Origin: a virus
DNA length: 45,480 bases
Direction: 5' to 3' (one strand)
IMG/VR virus record: IMGVR_UViG_3300025117_000115
Location: 1-45,480 of that record
Shown here: positions 15,913 through 23,854 of the stretch, piece after piece
How positions within the stretch are numbered: position 1 is the first letter of the stretch
Layout of the letters: every line of letters begins with the position of its first letter
Translations under genes and position numbers: made by a program
The notes under the pieces: model-generated
Told to the model about the DNA's origin: nothing
The model's input: the letters and a program-made list of their open reading frames with translations, nothing else
The model's database searches: none

Positions 15913-16104
15913 TTATTCTCCTTCCTCAACTCCATCAATTTTTATATCTAATATTTCTAACATTTCACGAATAGTTTTTATTTTATTAAAATAAACATCA
16001 TACATATGAATATTTCCATCTTTTTCATGTTCATTCTTTACAAACTCATACTCTTTATATCTAGTTAGTATTAGTTTCTTTTTATCTTTGGATAATCTAG
16101 TCAT
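15913..16104 (-). CDS. Unknown 63-aa protein
   Basis: Reads MTRLSKDKKKLILTRYKEYE. Probably two helices. Its ATG overlaps the preceding stop by 4 nt (ATGA), and it ends 2 nt before the next start. Function unknown. Confidence 0.65.
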   Translation of the reverse strand: MTRLSKDKKKLILTRYKEYEFVKNEHEKDGNIHMYDVYFNKIKTIREMLEILDIKIDGVEEGE

Positions 16105-16412
16105 TTTATTTCTCCTTTTAAAATACTATCTACTTCAAATGAAACACACATTAATTCTTCTGCCATTTGTTCATCAAATTCTACATTTTCACAATAGGAT
16201 TCTTCTAATGACTTACAATAATTTTCATTTTCATCATATAAACAATCTAAAAGCCATTCTAATCTTTTATTTATAATACCATTTACTTCACACAATTCTT
16301 CACCATTATTATATTGAGCAATTATTTCTCTATTTTTAATAAGTATTATTGTTTCATTATCTTGTAAAAATTGTTCTTTTTCTTTTAAAATTTCATATAA
16401 TCTTTCCTTCAT
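16101..16412 (-). CDS. Unknown 103-aa acidic protein
   Basis: The start MKERLYEILKEKEQ (16410-16412) has AAAGGAG 9 nt upstream. The longer in-frame start at 16481 would overlap the preceding gene and is rejected. Glu-rich with several cysteines (CEVNG, CLYDENENYC, CENVE). Function unknown. Confidence 0.65.
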   Translation of the reverse strand: MKERLYEILKEKEQFLQDNETIILIKNREIIAQYNNGEELCEVNGIINKRLEWLLDCLYDENENYCKSLEESYCENVEFDEQMAEELMCVSFEVDSILKGEIK

Positions 16413-16446
16413 ATTAACATACTCCTTTCTTTCATAAATATTTTGA

Positions 16447-16743
16447 TTAATATTCATCTTCCTCAATTCCATCATTCCCACAAGTAATATTTACATCAAA
16501 ACTTTCCTTTAAGAATACTCTACCAACAGGACTATTTAACCACCCTATGATTGTATCAGCAACAATTTCAGCACATTCAGGATTATTGTTAACTATATTA
16601 ACTAATTCTTCATTTGATGAATCATATTGATAATGCCTAAATATTACATGTTCTAATGTTTGTTGTTTATATTTATTTAACCATGTTTGAACAATTTTGC
16701 TTGATGTTCTATTTGCTCTGTATTGAGACATATCTTTGTTCAT
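16447..16743 (-). CDS. Unknown 98-aa protein
   Basis: Reads MNKDMSQYRANRTSSKIVQT. Helical N-terminal part, acidic C-terminus (GIEEDEY). ATGA overlap with the gene before it. No family recognised. Confidence 0.65.
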   Translation of the reverse strand: MNKDMSQYRANRTSSKIVQTWLNKYKQQTLEHVIFRHYQYDSSNEELVNIVNNNPECAEIVADTIIGWLNSPVGRVFLKESFDVNITCGNDGIEEDEY

Positions 16744-17117
16744 GGTTTATTCTCCTCTCCAAACACTCTACTATACTCTTCTCTCAATCCTTTAAACGTA
16801 AATAATTGCATTAATTCTCTTCTTGAAGATTCCCAATCTTCTTTTAATATGATTGTTTCATTTTTAGTTTCCCATTTTCTTTTTGCTAAATGAATATAGT
16901 TATATAATTCTCTTGCATTTTGATTAACTAACCTATTCTCTTCATAACTACTAGGAATAGCAATGCCATGTTCGTCTATTCTTGAGCAAATATTTTGATC
17001 ATATAATTCAGCATGATAATAGTAATATATCCATAATTCATATGATTTTGTTTGTTCTTTTGTAGGTGTAATAAATGTGCAATGATAATGTTTTTTAAAT
17101 AATTCTGGATTGTTCAT
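16740..17117 (-). CDS. Unknown 125-aa protein
   Basis: Reads MNNPELFKKHYHCTFITPTK; aromatic and helical, with a KRKWETKNE segment. AAGGAG lies upstream. The 134 nt before it hold no clear promoter; a weak inverted CCG-CGG motif at about 17207 is the only structure seen. Function unknown. Confidence 0.65.
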   Translation of the reverse strand: MNNPELFKKHYHCTFITPTKEQTKSYELWIYYYYHAELYDQNICSRIDEHGIAIPSSYEENRLVNQNARELYNYIHLAKRKWETKNETIILKEDWESSRRELMQLFTFKGLREEYSRVFGEENKP

Positions 17118-17251
17118 ATTAGTTTCTCCTTAAAGCATATGTATATTTTACACTATCTTTGGTTATTTTACTAGATAGAGGAGTTGGTAGAATAAAGATA
17201 ATAATCCGTCGGAAGATAATTATGTAATTAATATCAACTTCTCTTTTTTAT

Positions 17252-17452
17252 TTAATCAAATATATTTCCCAATACTTCTTCTACTTCATAATCAACATCT
17301 ATAAGGTAATAACAAACAGGGTTTATAGTCATTGCAGAACATTTATTACCATTATATCTTGAATCAGGACTATTGCCATAAGCAATCATTCTTTTTGTTT
17401 CTTTCCCTTCTTGATATATGTCAAAATAATCACCAATTTTTAATTTAATCAT
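17252..17452 (-). CDS. Unknown 66-aa protein
   Basis: Reads MIKLKIGDYFDIYQEGKETK. A small, probably beta-rich protein with SRYNGNKCSAM in the middle. AAGGAG lies about 10 nt before the ATG. Similar in size and opening to the neighbour at 17492. Confidence 0.63.
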   Translation of the reverse strand: MIKLKIGDYFDIYQEGKETKRMIAYGNSPDSRYNGNKCSAMTINPVCYYLIDVDYEVEEVLGNIFD

Positions 17453-17491
17453 ATATTTATTCTCCTTTTTTAATCAAATGTCGTTTCGATC

Positions 17492-17722
17492 TTATCTTCT
17501 TGATAGAAATAATTTTGGTCTTTCTTCTTTCTCTAAAACGATTATATTACCTAATTTTTCATATATGGTATTCCCTCTATGCCCATCATAATAATCATCA
17601 CATTGAATATCTATTTCTAATCCTTCTTCTGTTTCTCTGATTTTATCTACCCAACCTTTAATTCTTTGAGTAGTATGACCATAATATTCTGTGCCTTCAA
17701 TATAATCATTAATTTTAATCAT
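17492..17722 (-). CDS. Unknown 76-aa protein
   Basis: Reads MIKINDYIEGTEYYGHTTQR; alternating strand-like pattern with IKGWVDKI and NIIVLEKEERP, consistent with a small SH3/KOW-like barrel. AAGGAG precedes the ATG. Function unknown. Confidence 0.63.
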   Translation of the reverse strand: MIKINDYIEGTEYYGHTTQRIKGWVDKIRETEEGLEIDIQCDDYYDGHRGNTIYEKLGNIIVLEKEERPKLFLSRR

Positions 17723-17726
17723 ATTA

Positions 17727-18200
17727 TTATTCTCCTTTATTATTCCATTGATTAGATTCTATTAAAGATTCAATTTCCCAATCTATATAATTTTTAATTT
17801 TGCCAATAATACCTCTAACTTCTAATTGATTCTTTTTATTTTCAAAATCTTTAAATTGTTCATATAATTTTGTTTCTGCAATTGCCTCCCAAATATCATG
17901 TGTGTTACTTAGATTTTTATGTTCAATTTGTGAATAAATAATATTTTTAATTTTGTCAATTTCATTGAATATTATTAATAAACTATTTTCTATTTTTTGT
18001 TTTGTAGTAGGGATTAGAAAAGTAGGATTCGTATTTTGATTATTCAAATTATTGATTGTGTTATATTTATTATCAATATTATTCATACTATTAATATAAT
18101 CAATAATTTCCTCTATTTTCTTACACATAACTATTTGATCAGGAATTCTTACTCCACCTCTATTTAATTTCTCATAATGAAATTTCTTAATCTTTTCCAT
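17727..18200 (-). CDS. Unknown 157-aa helical protein
   Basis: The start MEKIKKFHYEKLNRGGVR (18198-18200) is chosen because GAGG lies 9 nt upstream; an in-frame ATG 9 nt earlier touches that site. Helical, Asn/Ile/Lys-rich. It overlaps the previous gene by 14 nt in another frame. Function unknown. Confidence 0.68.
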   Translation of the reverse strand: MEKIKKFHYEKLNRGGVRIPDQIVMCKKIEEIIDYINSMNNIDNKYNTINNLNNQNTNPTFLIPTTKQKIENSLLIIFNEIDKIKNIIYSQIEHKNLSNTHDIWEAIAETKLYEQFKDFENKKNQLEVRGIIGKIKNYIDWEIESLIESNQWNNKGE

Positions 18201-18609
18201 ATCCTTCATCCTCTTTCTTCTGTTTTTGATTCTTCTTAACTTTTTCTATTTCTAATGCAAGTTTACTTTCATTTTTATTTTCCTTATCTTTCTTTTTCTT
18301 CTCTATTTCTTTTTTGTCACATTCTTTTACGTAACCACGACAACCAACAATTACATATGGTTTATCCTTTGGAGGTTTAATATCTTTGCATGTAGATGCA
18401 GGAAATTCACCATATATTTTTTCACCATAACTTGCTATCCATTCTTTTTTAATGATATTTTTAACAAAATTAGGGCAAATTTCTTTGCTTGAGTTTTTAT
18501 TATCTATATTATCATCATCACTATTATCTTCTATGTATTGTTTTTCTAATTCTATTGTTTCATCATCTTTATGCTTATCTTCTAATTGAGTATTTTTAGG
18601 TTTACGTAT
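18187..18609 (-). CDS. Unknown 140-aa charged protein, AUA start proposed
   Basis: The frame is open from a TAG upstream of the promoter-proximal region to its stop but contains no ATG, GTG or TTG anywhere. It reads (M)RKPKNTQLEDKHKDDE, with a central conserved-looking block CPNFVKNIIKKEWIASYGE and a Lys/Glu coiled tail. AAGGA lies 7 nt before ATA at 18607-18609; ATC one codon earlier is the alternative. The consensus promoter at 18648-18676 places transcription start only about 30 nt upstream, so the start must lie here. Function unknown. Confidence 0.72.
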   Translation of the reverse strand: MRKPKNTQLEDKHKDDETIELEKQYIEDNSDDDNIDNKNSSKEICPNFVKNIIKKEWIASYGEKIYGEFPASTCKDIKPPKDKPYVIVGCRGYVKECDKKEIEKKKKDKENKNESKLALEIEKVKKNQKQKKEDEGYGKD

Positions 18610-18647
18610 GATTAATTCCTTCTTTCTATATATGTATCTCTATGTGT

Positions 18648-18676
18648 AGTATACAATTATTTTTATATTCTGTCAA
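18648..18676 (-). promoter_or_regulatory. Sigma-A-type promoter
   Basis: Minus strand: TTGACA (18676-18671), 17-nt spacer, TATACT (18653-18648). It drives the AUA-start gene at 18609 and followers. Confidence 0.87.
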
Positions 18677-18685
18677 GGTTTATTT

Positions 18686-18910
18686 TTACCTTTTTCTAAG
18701 ATATATTGGACTTAGATTTCTTGCTTTCCATAATATATTAAGATATAATTTTTGATATAATGATAATCCATTCCAAATACTATCTCCGATTAATGATTTG
18801 GGATTTAGATTATTAATATATTCTACATATTTTATAATTTTGTCTTTCTCTTCTTGTGTCATAGCATCATCATAAGGTTTATTTAAAATACGTTTTCCTT
18901 TGGTAATTAT
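18686..18910 (-). CDS. Unknown 74-aa protein, AUA start proposed
   Basis: Reads (M)ITKGKRILNKPYDDAM, then SLIGDSIWNGLSLYQKLY and a basic C-terminus. AGGAG lies 8 nt before ATA at 18908-18910, with no usable ATG, GTG or TTG there; an internal ATG 16 codons in has no ribosome site. Helical; ends just before the promoter of the next unit. Function unknown. Confidence 0.65.
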   Translation of the reverse strand: MITKGKRILNKPYDDAMTQEEKDKIIKYVEYINNLNPKSLIGDSIWNGLSLYQKLYLNILWKARNLSPIYLRKR

Positions 18911-18923
18911 ATTTATCTCTCCT

Positions 18924-19295
18924 TTAACTAAAATTAACCCAAATACAATCTCTATGATTATTCTCTAAACAATCTAAATCACACTCTCTATCTAATTTAC
19001 AATTATTAAGTTTTAAACAAAAACCATTTATAATATTAATATTCTTTGATAGTATTTCTTTGTTAATAGTTAATAATTTATCGTATGTTACTTTAATATA
19101 ATCATCATCGGAACAATCACACCATGAACAATCTTTATATTTCTCTTTACTTTTACATTCATCTTTATATTTATTTACAATTTCACACCCATCTAATTCA
19201 CTCATAATTCCCCATTCAAATGCTCCACAATCTAATATTTCTTCTCCAAAATTTTCATATGGAGATTTTTCATATATACTTAATCTTACTCCCAT
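18924..19295 (-). CDS. Cys-rich unknown protein
   Basis: The protein has 123 residues with about a dozen cysteines, for example CKSKEKYKDCSWCDCSDDD and CKLDRECDLDC. Spacing suggests more than one metal site or disulfide-type cluster. Starts at ATG after AAGGAG, downstream of palindrome copy 3. Function unknown. Confidence 0.7.
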   Translation of the reverse strand: MGVRLSIYEKSPYENFGEEILDCGAFEWGIMSELDGCEIVNKYKDECKSKEKYKDCSWCDCSDDDYIKVTYDKLLTINKEILSKNINIINGFCLKLNNCKLDRECDLDCLENNHRDCIWVNFS

Positions 19296-19384
19296 AATTT
19301 ATTTTTATTCTCCTTTTTATATTAATATCATGACCAAATTCCAAATTGATCACAATATTATTTTTGATAATTTGATTTTGGGTA

Positions 19385-19433
19385 AATTAGTGCTTGTAAA
19401 GTATTGATTTATAAGGGTTTACAAGCACTAATT
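19385..19433. repeat. Dispersed intergenic palindrome, copy 3 (16-bp stem)
   Basis: AATTAGTGCTTGTAAA (19385-19400) is perfectly mirrored at 19418-19433 around a 17-nt loop GTATTGATTTATAAGGG, which carries the family core. It has the longest arms of the five copies. It lies between the methyltransferase stop and the next gene. Confidence 0.78.
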
Positions 19434-19507
19434 ATGGAAATATTGAAAAATCTATATTTTTAGGTATTTTTGCCATGTTTGAATGAAACGGATATTTGAT
19501 CATGATT

Positions 19508-20269
19508 TTATTTTATGTATTTTTGATATTTATATTGATTAATTCTTTCATTTGCTAAATTAAAATATTTTTCTTCTTTTTCTATACCTATATAATTACG
19601 ATTTGTGTTTAAACAAGCAATTGCTGTTGTACCTGAACCTATGCAATTATCTAAAACTATATCATTTTTATTTGTGTATGTTTTAATTAAATATTCAAAT
19701 AATTCTAATGGTTTTTGAGTAGGGTGAATAGTTAAACTAGGATGTATTTTTCCAAATATAATTATAGAAGTAGGAAATTTCATATTTCCATGTTCATTAG
19801 ATTTATCAATCATATTTGCTTTACTATAATTACTTCCACTAATATCATCTCTTGCTTTATCACCTTTTGAATGACTTTTCTTTTCTCCTTTGAATTTTTG
19901 TGGATTGTATGTAGGTTGCTTCTTATAAAAGACACATATATCTTCATGTTTTCTTAACGGCATTCTATTAGCATTTAAAAATACAGTAGTCATAATTTTA
20001 TCCCAAATTAAATTATATTTCCACATTTTTCTATTGCTCATCATTAAATCTGCTGTAAACATTCCATTAGCAAATAGACAAATTGCACCATTTTCTTTTA
20101 TTATTCTTTCATAGTGCATCCATAATTCATCAAAGGGTATAATAATATCCCATTTGTTTCTTGCAGTTTGACCATATGGCAAATCACATAAAATTAAATC
20201 TATACTCTTATTATCAATATCCTTCATTACTTCTAGACAGTTACCAAAATATATTTTATTTAATTCTAT
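19508..20269 (-). CDS. DNA methyltransferase (N4/N6 type), second copy, AUA start proposed
   Basis: Same architecture as the 2108-2854 enzyme: catalytic DLPYG, then HPTQKP and the SAM motif VLDNCIGSGTTAIAC. Its first in-frame ATG (20287) lies upstream of the Shine-Dalgarno, inside which the codons GGA GGA would have to be translated. By alignment with copy 1, the natural start is ATA at 20267-20269, giving (M)ELNKIYFGNCLEVM. The last ~60 codons are nearly identical to copy 1 at DNA level, while the middle (target recognition) differs, so the two probably recognise different sequences. Confidence 0.88.
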   Translation of the reverse strand: MELNKIYFGNCLEVMKDIDNKSIDLILCDLPYGQTARNKWDIIIPFDELWMHYERIIKENGAICLFANGMFTADLMMSNRKMWKYNLIWDKIMTTVFLNANRMPLRKHEDICVFYKKQPTYNPQKFKGEKKSHSKGDKARDDISGSNYSKANMIDKSNEHGNMKFPTSIIIFGKIHPSLTIHPTQKPLELFEYLIKTYTNKNDIVLDNCIGSGTTAIACLNTNRNYIGIEKEEKYFNLANERINQYKYQKYIK

Positions 20270-20307
20270 ATTAATTCCTCCTAACAATTATATTTTAAAA
20301 TAATAAT

Positions 20308-20568
20308 TCACCATCTTATATCAAATATCACAGAAATAATAATAAATAAAATACCTCCAATTAAACAAGATACATAAAGTTTTTCTATACATCCTACATT
20401 CTCATTAGAATTATAACTTTTATTATTACTTATTCCATTGCGGTAATTATTTACATAGTCAATCCATTCTTTATCATTATTATTATATTTATAATGATTT
20501 CTACCATCATATTCTCCGTGTATACGTTTTTGAACATTTATAAGAAATTCCCAGTCTTTTAAATCCAT
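20308..20568 (-). CDS. Unknown protein with C-terminal membrane anchor
   Basis: The protein has 86 residues: a hydrophilic N-terminal part (MDLKDWEFLINVQKRIHGEY) and a C-terminal transmembrane helix, LIGGILFIIISVIF. It would be anchored with the N-terminus likely in the cytosol. GAAGGAG lies before the ATG. Function unknown. Confidence 0.68.
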   Translation of the reverse strand: MDLKDWEFLINVQKRIHGEYDGRNHYKYNNNDKEWIDYVNNYRNGISNNKSYNSNENVGCIEKLYVSCLIGGILFIIISVIFDIRW

Positions 20569-20629
20569 TATTATTTATCTCCTTCTAATAAAATGTTTTC
20601 TAATAATTTATTTATAATTGGCATCCTTT

Positions 20630-21261
20630 CTATTTATTATTATCATATAATTGTTTATTTAATTTTAAAACATCTACATTGCCTATTTTCCTTTCGATAG
20701 AACCATTTGGTAAAAATATATTTAATTTATCTACTGTCCAATACCAATCAAGTACAATTCCTTGACTTGCTATTACTTGCCTATATATCATATTTTCATA
20801 CTTATTATATTCTCTATTATCATAATTTCTACCATGATCCCAACTATTTGTAGGACTAACTCTATAATCATCATGTGAAGCTATTGCGTAAGGTGATTCT
20901 AAATTATCTTTTTCATATAATACAACATTTGCCGTTGGTATTTTGCAAAAATATATTCCACCATCATATGCTTTTAAATAAAAATAATAATATTTTTCAA
21001 TAAATTTACTATTAGTATCTTTAAAAAATGTCATACTGCCAGCCAATAAAAAAAATGATTGCTCTGACCTTTTAGTATTAGTTGCGATTTTTGCTTCACC
21101 GTTTAAATCTATTTCTATAACATCAAATTTATTTTATCAGTAATTTTATCTGCAATTTTTTCTGTAGATTTTTCATTATTTTCTTGTTCACAGCCTGTTA
21201 AAATAAATATAGATATTAATAACGATACACATAATATTAATGTTAATAATTTATATTTCAT
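20630..21261 (-). pseudogene. Lipoprotein gene split by a frameshift
   Basis: The 5' frame encodes a signal peptide MKYKLLTLILCVSLLISIFI and lipobox LTGC, then EQENNEKSTEKIADKITDK, and stops at 21115 after KINLML. The adjacent -1 frame continues coherently: NKFDVIEIDLNGEAKIATNT, then TKRSEQSFFLLAGSMTFFK through to 20630. The break falls in GATAAAATAAATTTG; one more A would fuse them. The exported half (YYYFYLKAYDGGIYFCKIP) looks like an intact domain. It is either a mutation, a sequencing error or a slippage event. The complete product would be a membrane-anchored surface lipoprotein, for example in lysogenic conversion or superinfection exclusion (inference). Confidence 0.72.
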
Positions 21262-21273
21262 ATATTTTCTCCT

Positions 21274-21459
21274 TTAATAATTCTTAGTAAAATAATAAAT
21301 CATAATTACATAAAAAGAAACACTGATAATTCCTGCAATTAAATATGATTCTGAAAACAATAAAACGAAAATACCTATAATAAATGCTATAAATAATGTA
21401 ATAATTACATTATCACTATATTCTTTTTCTTTTTCATAATCATGATAACTTCCACCCAT
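21274..21459 (-). CDS. Small two-helix membrane protein
   Basis: The protein has 61 residues: hydrophilic MGGSYHDYEKEKEYSDN, then VIITLFIAFIIGIFVLLF and LIAGIISVSFYVIMIYYF, two transmembrane helices with a short turn. Beside the lipoprotein and the 20308 anchor protein it forms an envelope-related trio. It could act as a holin-like protein, but nothing proves it. Confidence 0.68.
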   Translation of the reverse strand: MGGSYHDYEKEKEYSDNVIITLFIAFIIGIFVLLFSESYLIAGIISVSFYVIMIYYFTKNY

Positions 21460-21463
21460 AATA

Positions 21464-21895
21464 TTATCTCCTTTTTAATAATTTATAAATATCTTCTGGA
21501 AAATACTCACCTTTATTTGTACCTTTATTATTAGACAAACCAATAACTCTTGCAACAAATTCATCACAACATGTACCAGAAAATACATTATTATATATTT
21601 TCCAAGTATCTATATTTTTTATTGGTATATATATTGGATTTAATTCTGAAAATCTTTCTATCCTTTTATTAGCATTTTGTATGATTGTATTTTCATAATT
21701 AAAACATTCATAAAAAGTATCTTCAATATATATTCCAACATGTTGGAATATTCCTTTTAAATATGGTGCTCTATCTTCTTCTTTTTGTAAAGGAATAAAA
21801 AATATATATCCATTTTTATATCTTTGTTTGGTATATTTTTTAATATTAAATTCTAATAATTTTATTTGTTTATTTATATTTAAACATTCTAACAT
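21464..21895 (-). CDS. Permuted NlpC/P60 (YiiX-like) peptidase or amidase
   Basis: The protein has 143 residues. GIFQHVGIYIEDTFYECF near residues 49-66 gives a His followed by a strand, and GTCCDEFVARVIG near residues 106-118 gives a Cys at a helix start. This His-then-Cys order matches permuted papain-like NlpC/P60 proteins. It lacks a signal peptide. Possible roles are acyl or peptide hydrolysis at the envelope. It lies next to membrane and lipoprotein genes. Confidence 0.6.
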   Translation of the reverse strand: MLECLNINKQIKLLEFNIKKYTKQRYKNGYIFFIPLQKEEDRAPYLKGIFQHVGIYIEDTFYECFNYENTIIQNANKRIERFSELNPIYIPIKNIDTWKIYNNVFSGTCCDEFVARVIGLSNNKGTNKGEYFPEDIYKLLKRR

Positions 21896-21974
21896 TTAAT
21901 AAAATTATACTCCTTTCTTTCAATTAATAATATAATTTAAAACTAAACAACGGTTTTATCATGATTTATGATTT

Positions 21975-22002
21975 TACAAACCCTTATTTTATAGGTGTTT
22001 TA
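21975..22002. repeat. Dispersed intergenic palindrome, copy 4
   Basis: TACAAACCCTTATTTTATAG then GTGTTTTA; arms AAACCC and GGTGTTT pair with one G-T. It lies between the kinase-like gene and the NlpC/P60-like gene, preceded by TTATCATGATTTATGATTTT, a flank shared with copy 5. Confidence 0.65.
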
Positions 22003-22063
22003 AAACACGAAAATCTTAAAAATCAAGAAAATTGGGTATATTTGGTTAAATTTGTGGATTATA

Positions 22064-22105
22064 AATAAATTTAGTTAGATATAATTAGATATTATTAGAT
22101 AATTA
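22064..22105. repeat. GATATAATT-type intergenic repeat shared with 3027-3075
   Basis: TTAGTTAGATATAATTAGAT then ATTATTAGATAA; the counterpart lies after the P-loop gene at 3079. Both follow kinase-like genes immediately. Confidence 0.55.
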
Positions 22106-22110
22106 ATTTT

Positions 22111-22551
22111 TTACACATATTTAATTTCATCGAATCCTTCTTCCATACTTGGAGATTCTAATTTTTCTTTCATTATATTTATAATTGGAATTAAATCTAA
22201 TTGATTAGTCTTTTCTGCTCTCTTGATACAATCTTCTATACGTACCATTTGAAAATATTTTCCAATAATATGATAACCGTATTGTTTAGCAAGTTTAATT
22301 ATAGATTTTCTTCTATCTATTGTAGTATTAGTTTCATCAATTATAATATCTACTCCTTGTTGCATAAGATATTTCAACATTATACCTCTAACACTCCACA
22401 TTAAAGGTTCGCCATCAGACCAGAATCTTTGATTGTAAACAATATATCTTAAATCGTCTGCTGAAATAACAACTTCGTTTGTTTTATTATTTATAACCCA
22501 TGTTGACTTTCCACTTCTAGGCAATCCTATTAATATTTTAATTGTCTTCAT
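22111..22551 (-). CDS. Polynucleotide-kinase-like P-loop protein
   Basis: The protein has 146 residues. Walker A is GLPRSGKST at residues 9-17. VISADDLRYIVY near residue 29 and DETNTTIDRRKSII near residue 72 match the kinase domain of T4 polynucleotide kinase and related zeta-toxin/AAA_33 proteins; a lid-type Arg lies in DRRKS. No phosphatase domain is attached. It may phosphorylate 5'-OH ends of DNA or RNA for the phage DNA ligase. Starts at ATG after AAAGGTG. Confidence 0.78.
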   Translation of the reverse strand: MKTIKILIGLPRSGKSTWVINNKTNEVVISADDLRYIVYNQRFWSDGEPLMWSVRGIMLKYLMQQGVDIIIDETNTTIDRRKSIIKLAKQYGYHIIGKYFQMVRIEDCIKRAEKTNQLDLIPIINIMKEKLESPSMEEGFDEIKYV

Positions 22552-22577
22552 CTTTTATACACCTTTCTGAATAATCA

Positions 22578-22817
22578 TTAAAATCTTTTAAAACCTAATT
22601 GCCTTACTGCTTTTTCAGTTAATATAGATGGTTTGAATGTAGAAATCCATAATGTACATTTGGGACATTCATAATGAAAAAATAAAGGTGGTTCTTCAGG
22701 ATGACAAATCCAATCTTTAATCAATTTTGGTTTTATGAATTCTTTACAAAATGGACAATCAATATACCCTGATTTTATTTTATATTTTTTAATTAGGGAA
22801 TTAATATAATTTTTCAT
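22578..22817 (-). CDS. Zinc-ribbon protein
   Basis: The protein has 79 residues: CPFCKEFIKP near residue 21, a His-containing middle (CHPEEPPLFFHYE) and CPKCTLW near residue 52, a classic CXXC...CXXC ribbon. Small nucleic-acid- or protein-binding factor; specific role unknown. Confidence 0.72.
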   Translation of the reverse strand: MKNYINSLIKKYKIKSGYIDCPFCKEFIKPKLIKDWICHPEEPPLFFHYECPKCTLWISTFKPSILTEKAVRQLGFKRF

Positions 22818-22820
22818 AAT

Positions 22821-22973
22821 TTACTCCTTATTAATATATTTATTAATTTTAATTTGTGCCAAATCACAACCCATACATTTAGAACAAAGTAAATATTCTT
22901 CTTTTAATTTATCATCTTCACTTAAACCATCATAATATTTAGAATTTATTAATTTACTTAATAGTTGACACAT
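22821..22973 (-). CDS. Small Cys-containing protein
   Basis: The protein has 50 residues: MCQLLSKLINSKYYDGLSED, with CSKCMGCDLAQ near the C-terminus. GGAGAG lies 5 nt before the ATG. The three-cysteine knuckle plus Cys2 may bind zinc. Function unknown. Confidence 0.6.
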   Translation of the reverse strand: MCQLLSKLINSKYYDGLSEDDKLKEEYLLCSKCMGCDLAQIKINKYINKE

Positions 22974-22998
22974 ATTACTCTCCACTATCATTTATATT

Positions 22999-23301
22999 TT
23001 ACTTTTTAATCATCATATCAATATCTCTCAACAAATCTTCATATATACTTTCCATACCTTTAATTTCCCATGTTTTTAATACTTCAATAATAGGTTTAAT
23101 ATAAGACATAGCACCTTGAAAATTAACTATTTCAATTACTACTTCATCGCCATAAAATTCACCTTTGCTAGTTAAAGATAAATTACTACTAAAACATATA
23201 CCACTAGATTTAGTATCTTTACCAACATGAATTAGACTAATATGTGTTGTACCTTCACCTAATGTAACTTTTCTTACTCCGTCAATATATTCTTCTATCA
23301 T
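22999..23301 (-). CDS. Unknown 100-aa protein
   Basis: Reads MIEEYIDGVRKVTLGEGTTH; beta-rich centre followed by a helical C-terminus. AAGGAG lies upstream. No family recognised. Confidence 0.68.
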   Translation of the reverse strand: MIEEYIDGVRKVTLGEGTTHISLIHVGKDTKSSGICFSSNLSLTSKGEFYGDEVVIEIVNFQGAMSYIKPIIEVLKTWEIKGMESIYEDLLRDIDMMIKK

Positions 23302-23315
23302 ATTTATTCACTCCT

Positions 23316-23834
23316 TCAATCCACAATATAACTTTTACTATAATGATAAATACTTTTATGTGTTCTCAATACTTCAGATTTACATTTCATTATTGCAACA
23401 TTTCCCATCATATGATCATTATATGCAAATCTAAAAGTAATAATATTTTCATAATCTTTATAAACACTTCTCTCTGTATCACAGTAAAACCAATTAGATA
23501 ATTCTACTTGATCAAATACACTACATTTTACAAAATCTTTGTCCCAATCTTTTATTAATAATACATTATCCATAAAATCAGATAGATTATTAATTTTTGA
23601 TGCATTTAATGCAAATTCTTCATCTATTTGAAATACTTTATCATAGATTTCAAATTTCCCGATACTTTCTCCTCCACCAATTGTATTAATTGCTATGTGA
23701 ATAACGTAGATTTGTTCGTCTTGTTTGATGAATTTTTTGTTTAGAGAGTCATAAGTGAATCCATCAATTTCTGCTTGTTGGTGAAGTTGTTGCTTCTTTA
23801 ATCTTAGTTTTATTAATTCGTTGTTGTAATCCAT
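23316..23834 (-). CDS. Unknown 172-aa protein
   Basis: Reads MDYNNELIKLRLKKQQLHQQ: a helical start followed by a mixed alpha/beta domain (YVIHIAINTIGGGES). GGAG lies 14 nt upstream. Three consecutive genes (23316, 23855, 24440) share spacing of 20-50 nt and no known motif. Confidence 0.7.
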   Translation of the reverse strand: MDYNNELIKLRLKKQQLHQQAEIDGFTYDSLNKKFIKQDEQIYVIHIAINTIGGGESIGKFEIYDKVFQIDEEFALNASKINNLSDFMDNVLLIKDWDKDFVKCSVFDQVELSNWFYCDTERSVYKDYENIITFRFAYNDHMMGNVAIMKCKSEVLRTHKSIYHYSKSYIVD

Positions 23835-23854
23835 TTGTTTTTAGTTTACTCCTT

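Noticed and set aside
17160-17250. Possible promoter or attachment-like site around CCGTCGG
   Set aside because: No -35 with good spacing and no second copy in the window.
20571-20624. 17-codon frame MPIINKLLENILLEGDK upstream of the 20308 gene
   Set aside because: It has an AAAGGA too near the ATG and ends over the next gene's ribosome site; may be a leader peptide but cannot be supported.
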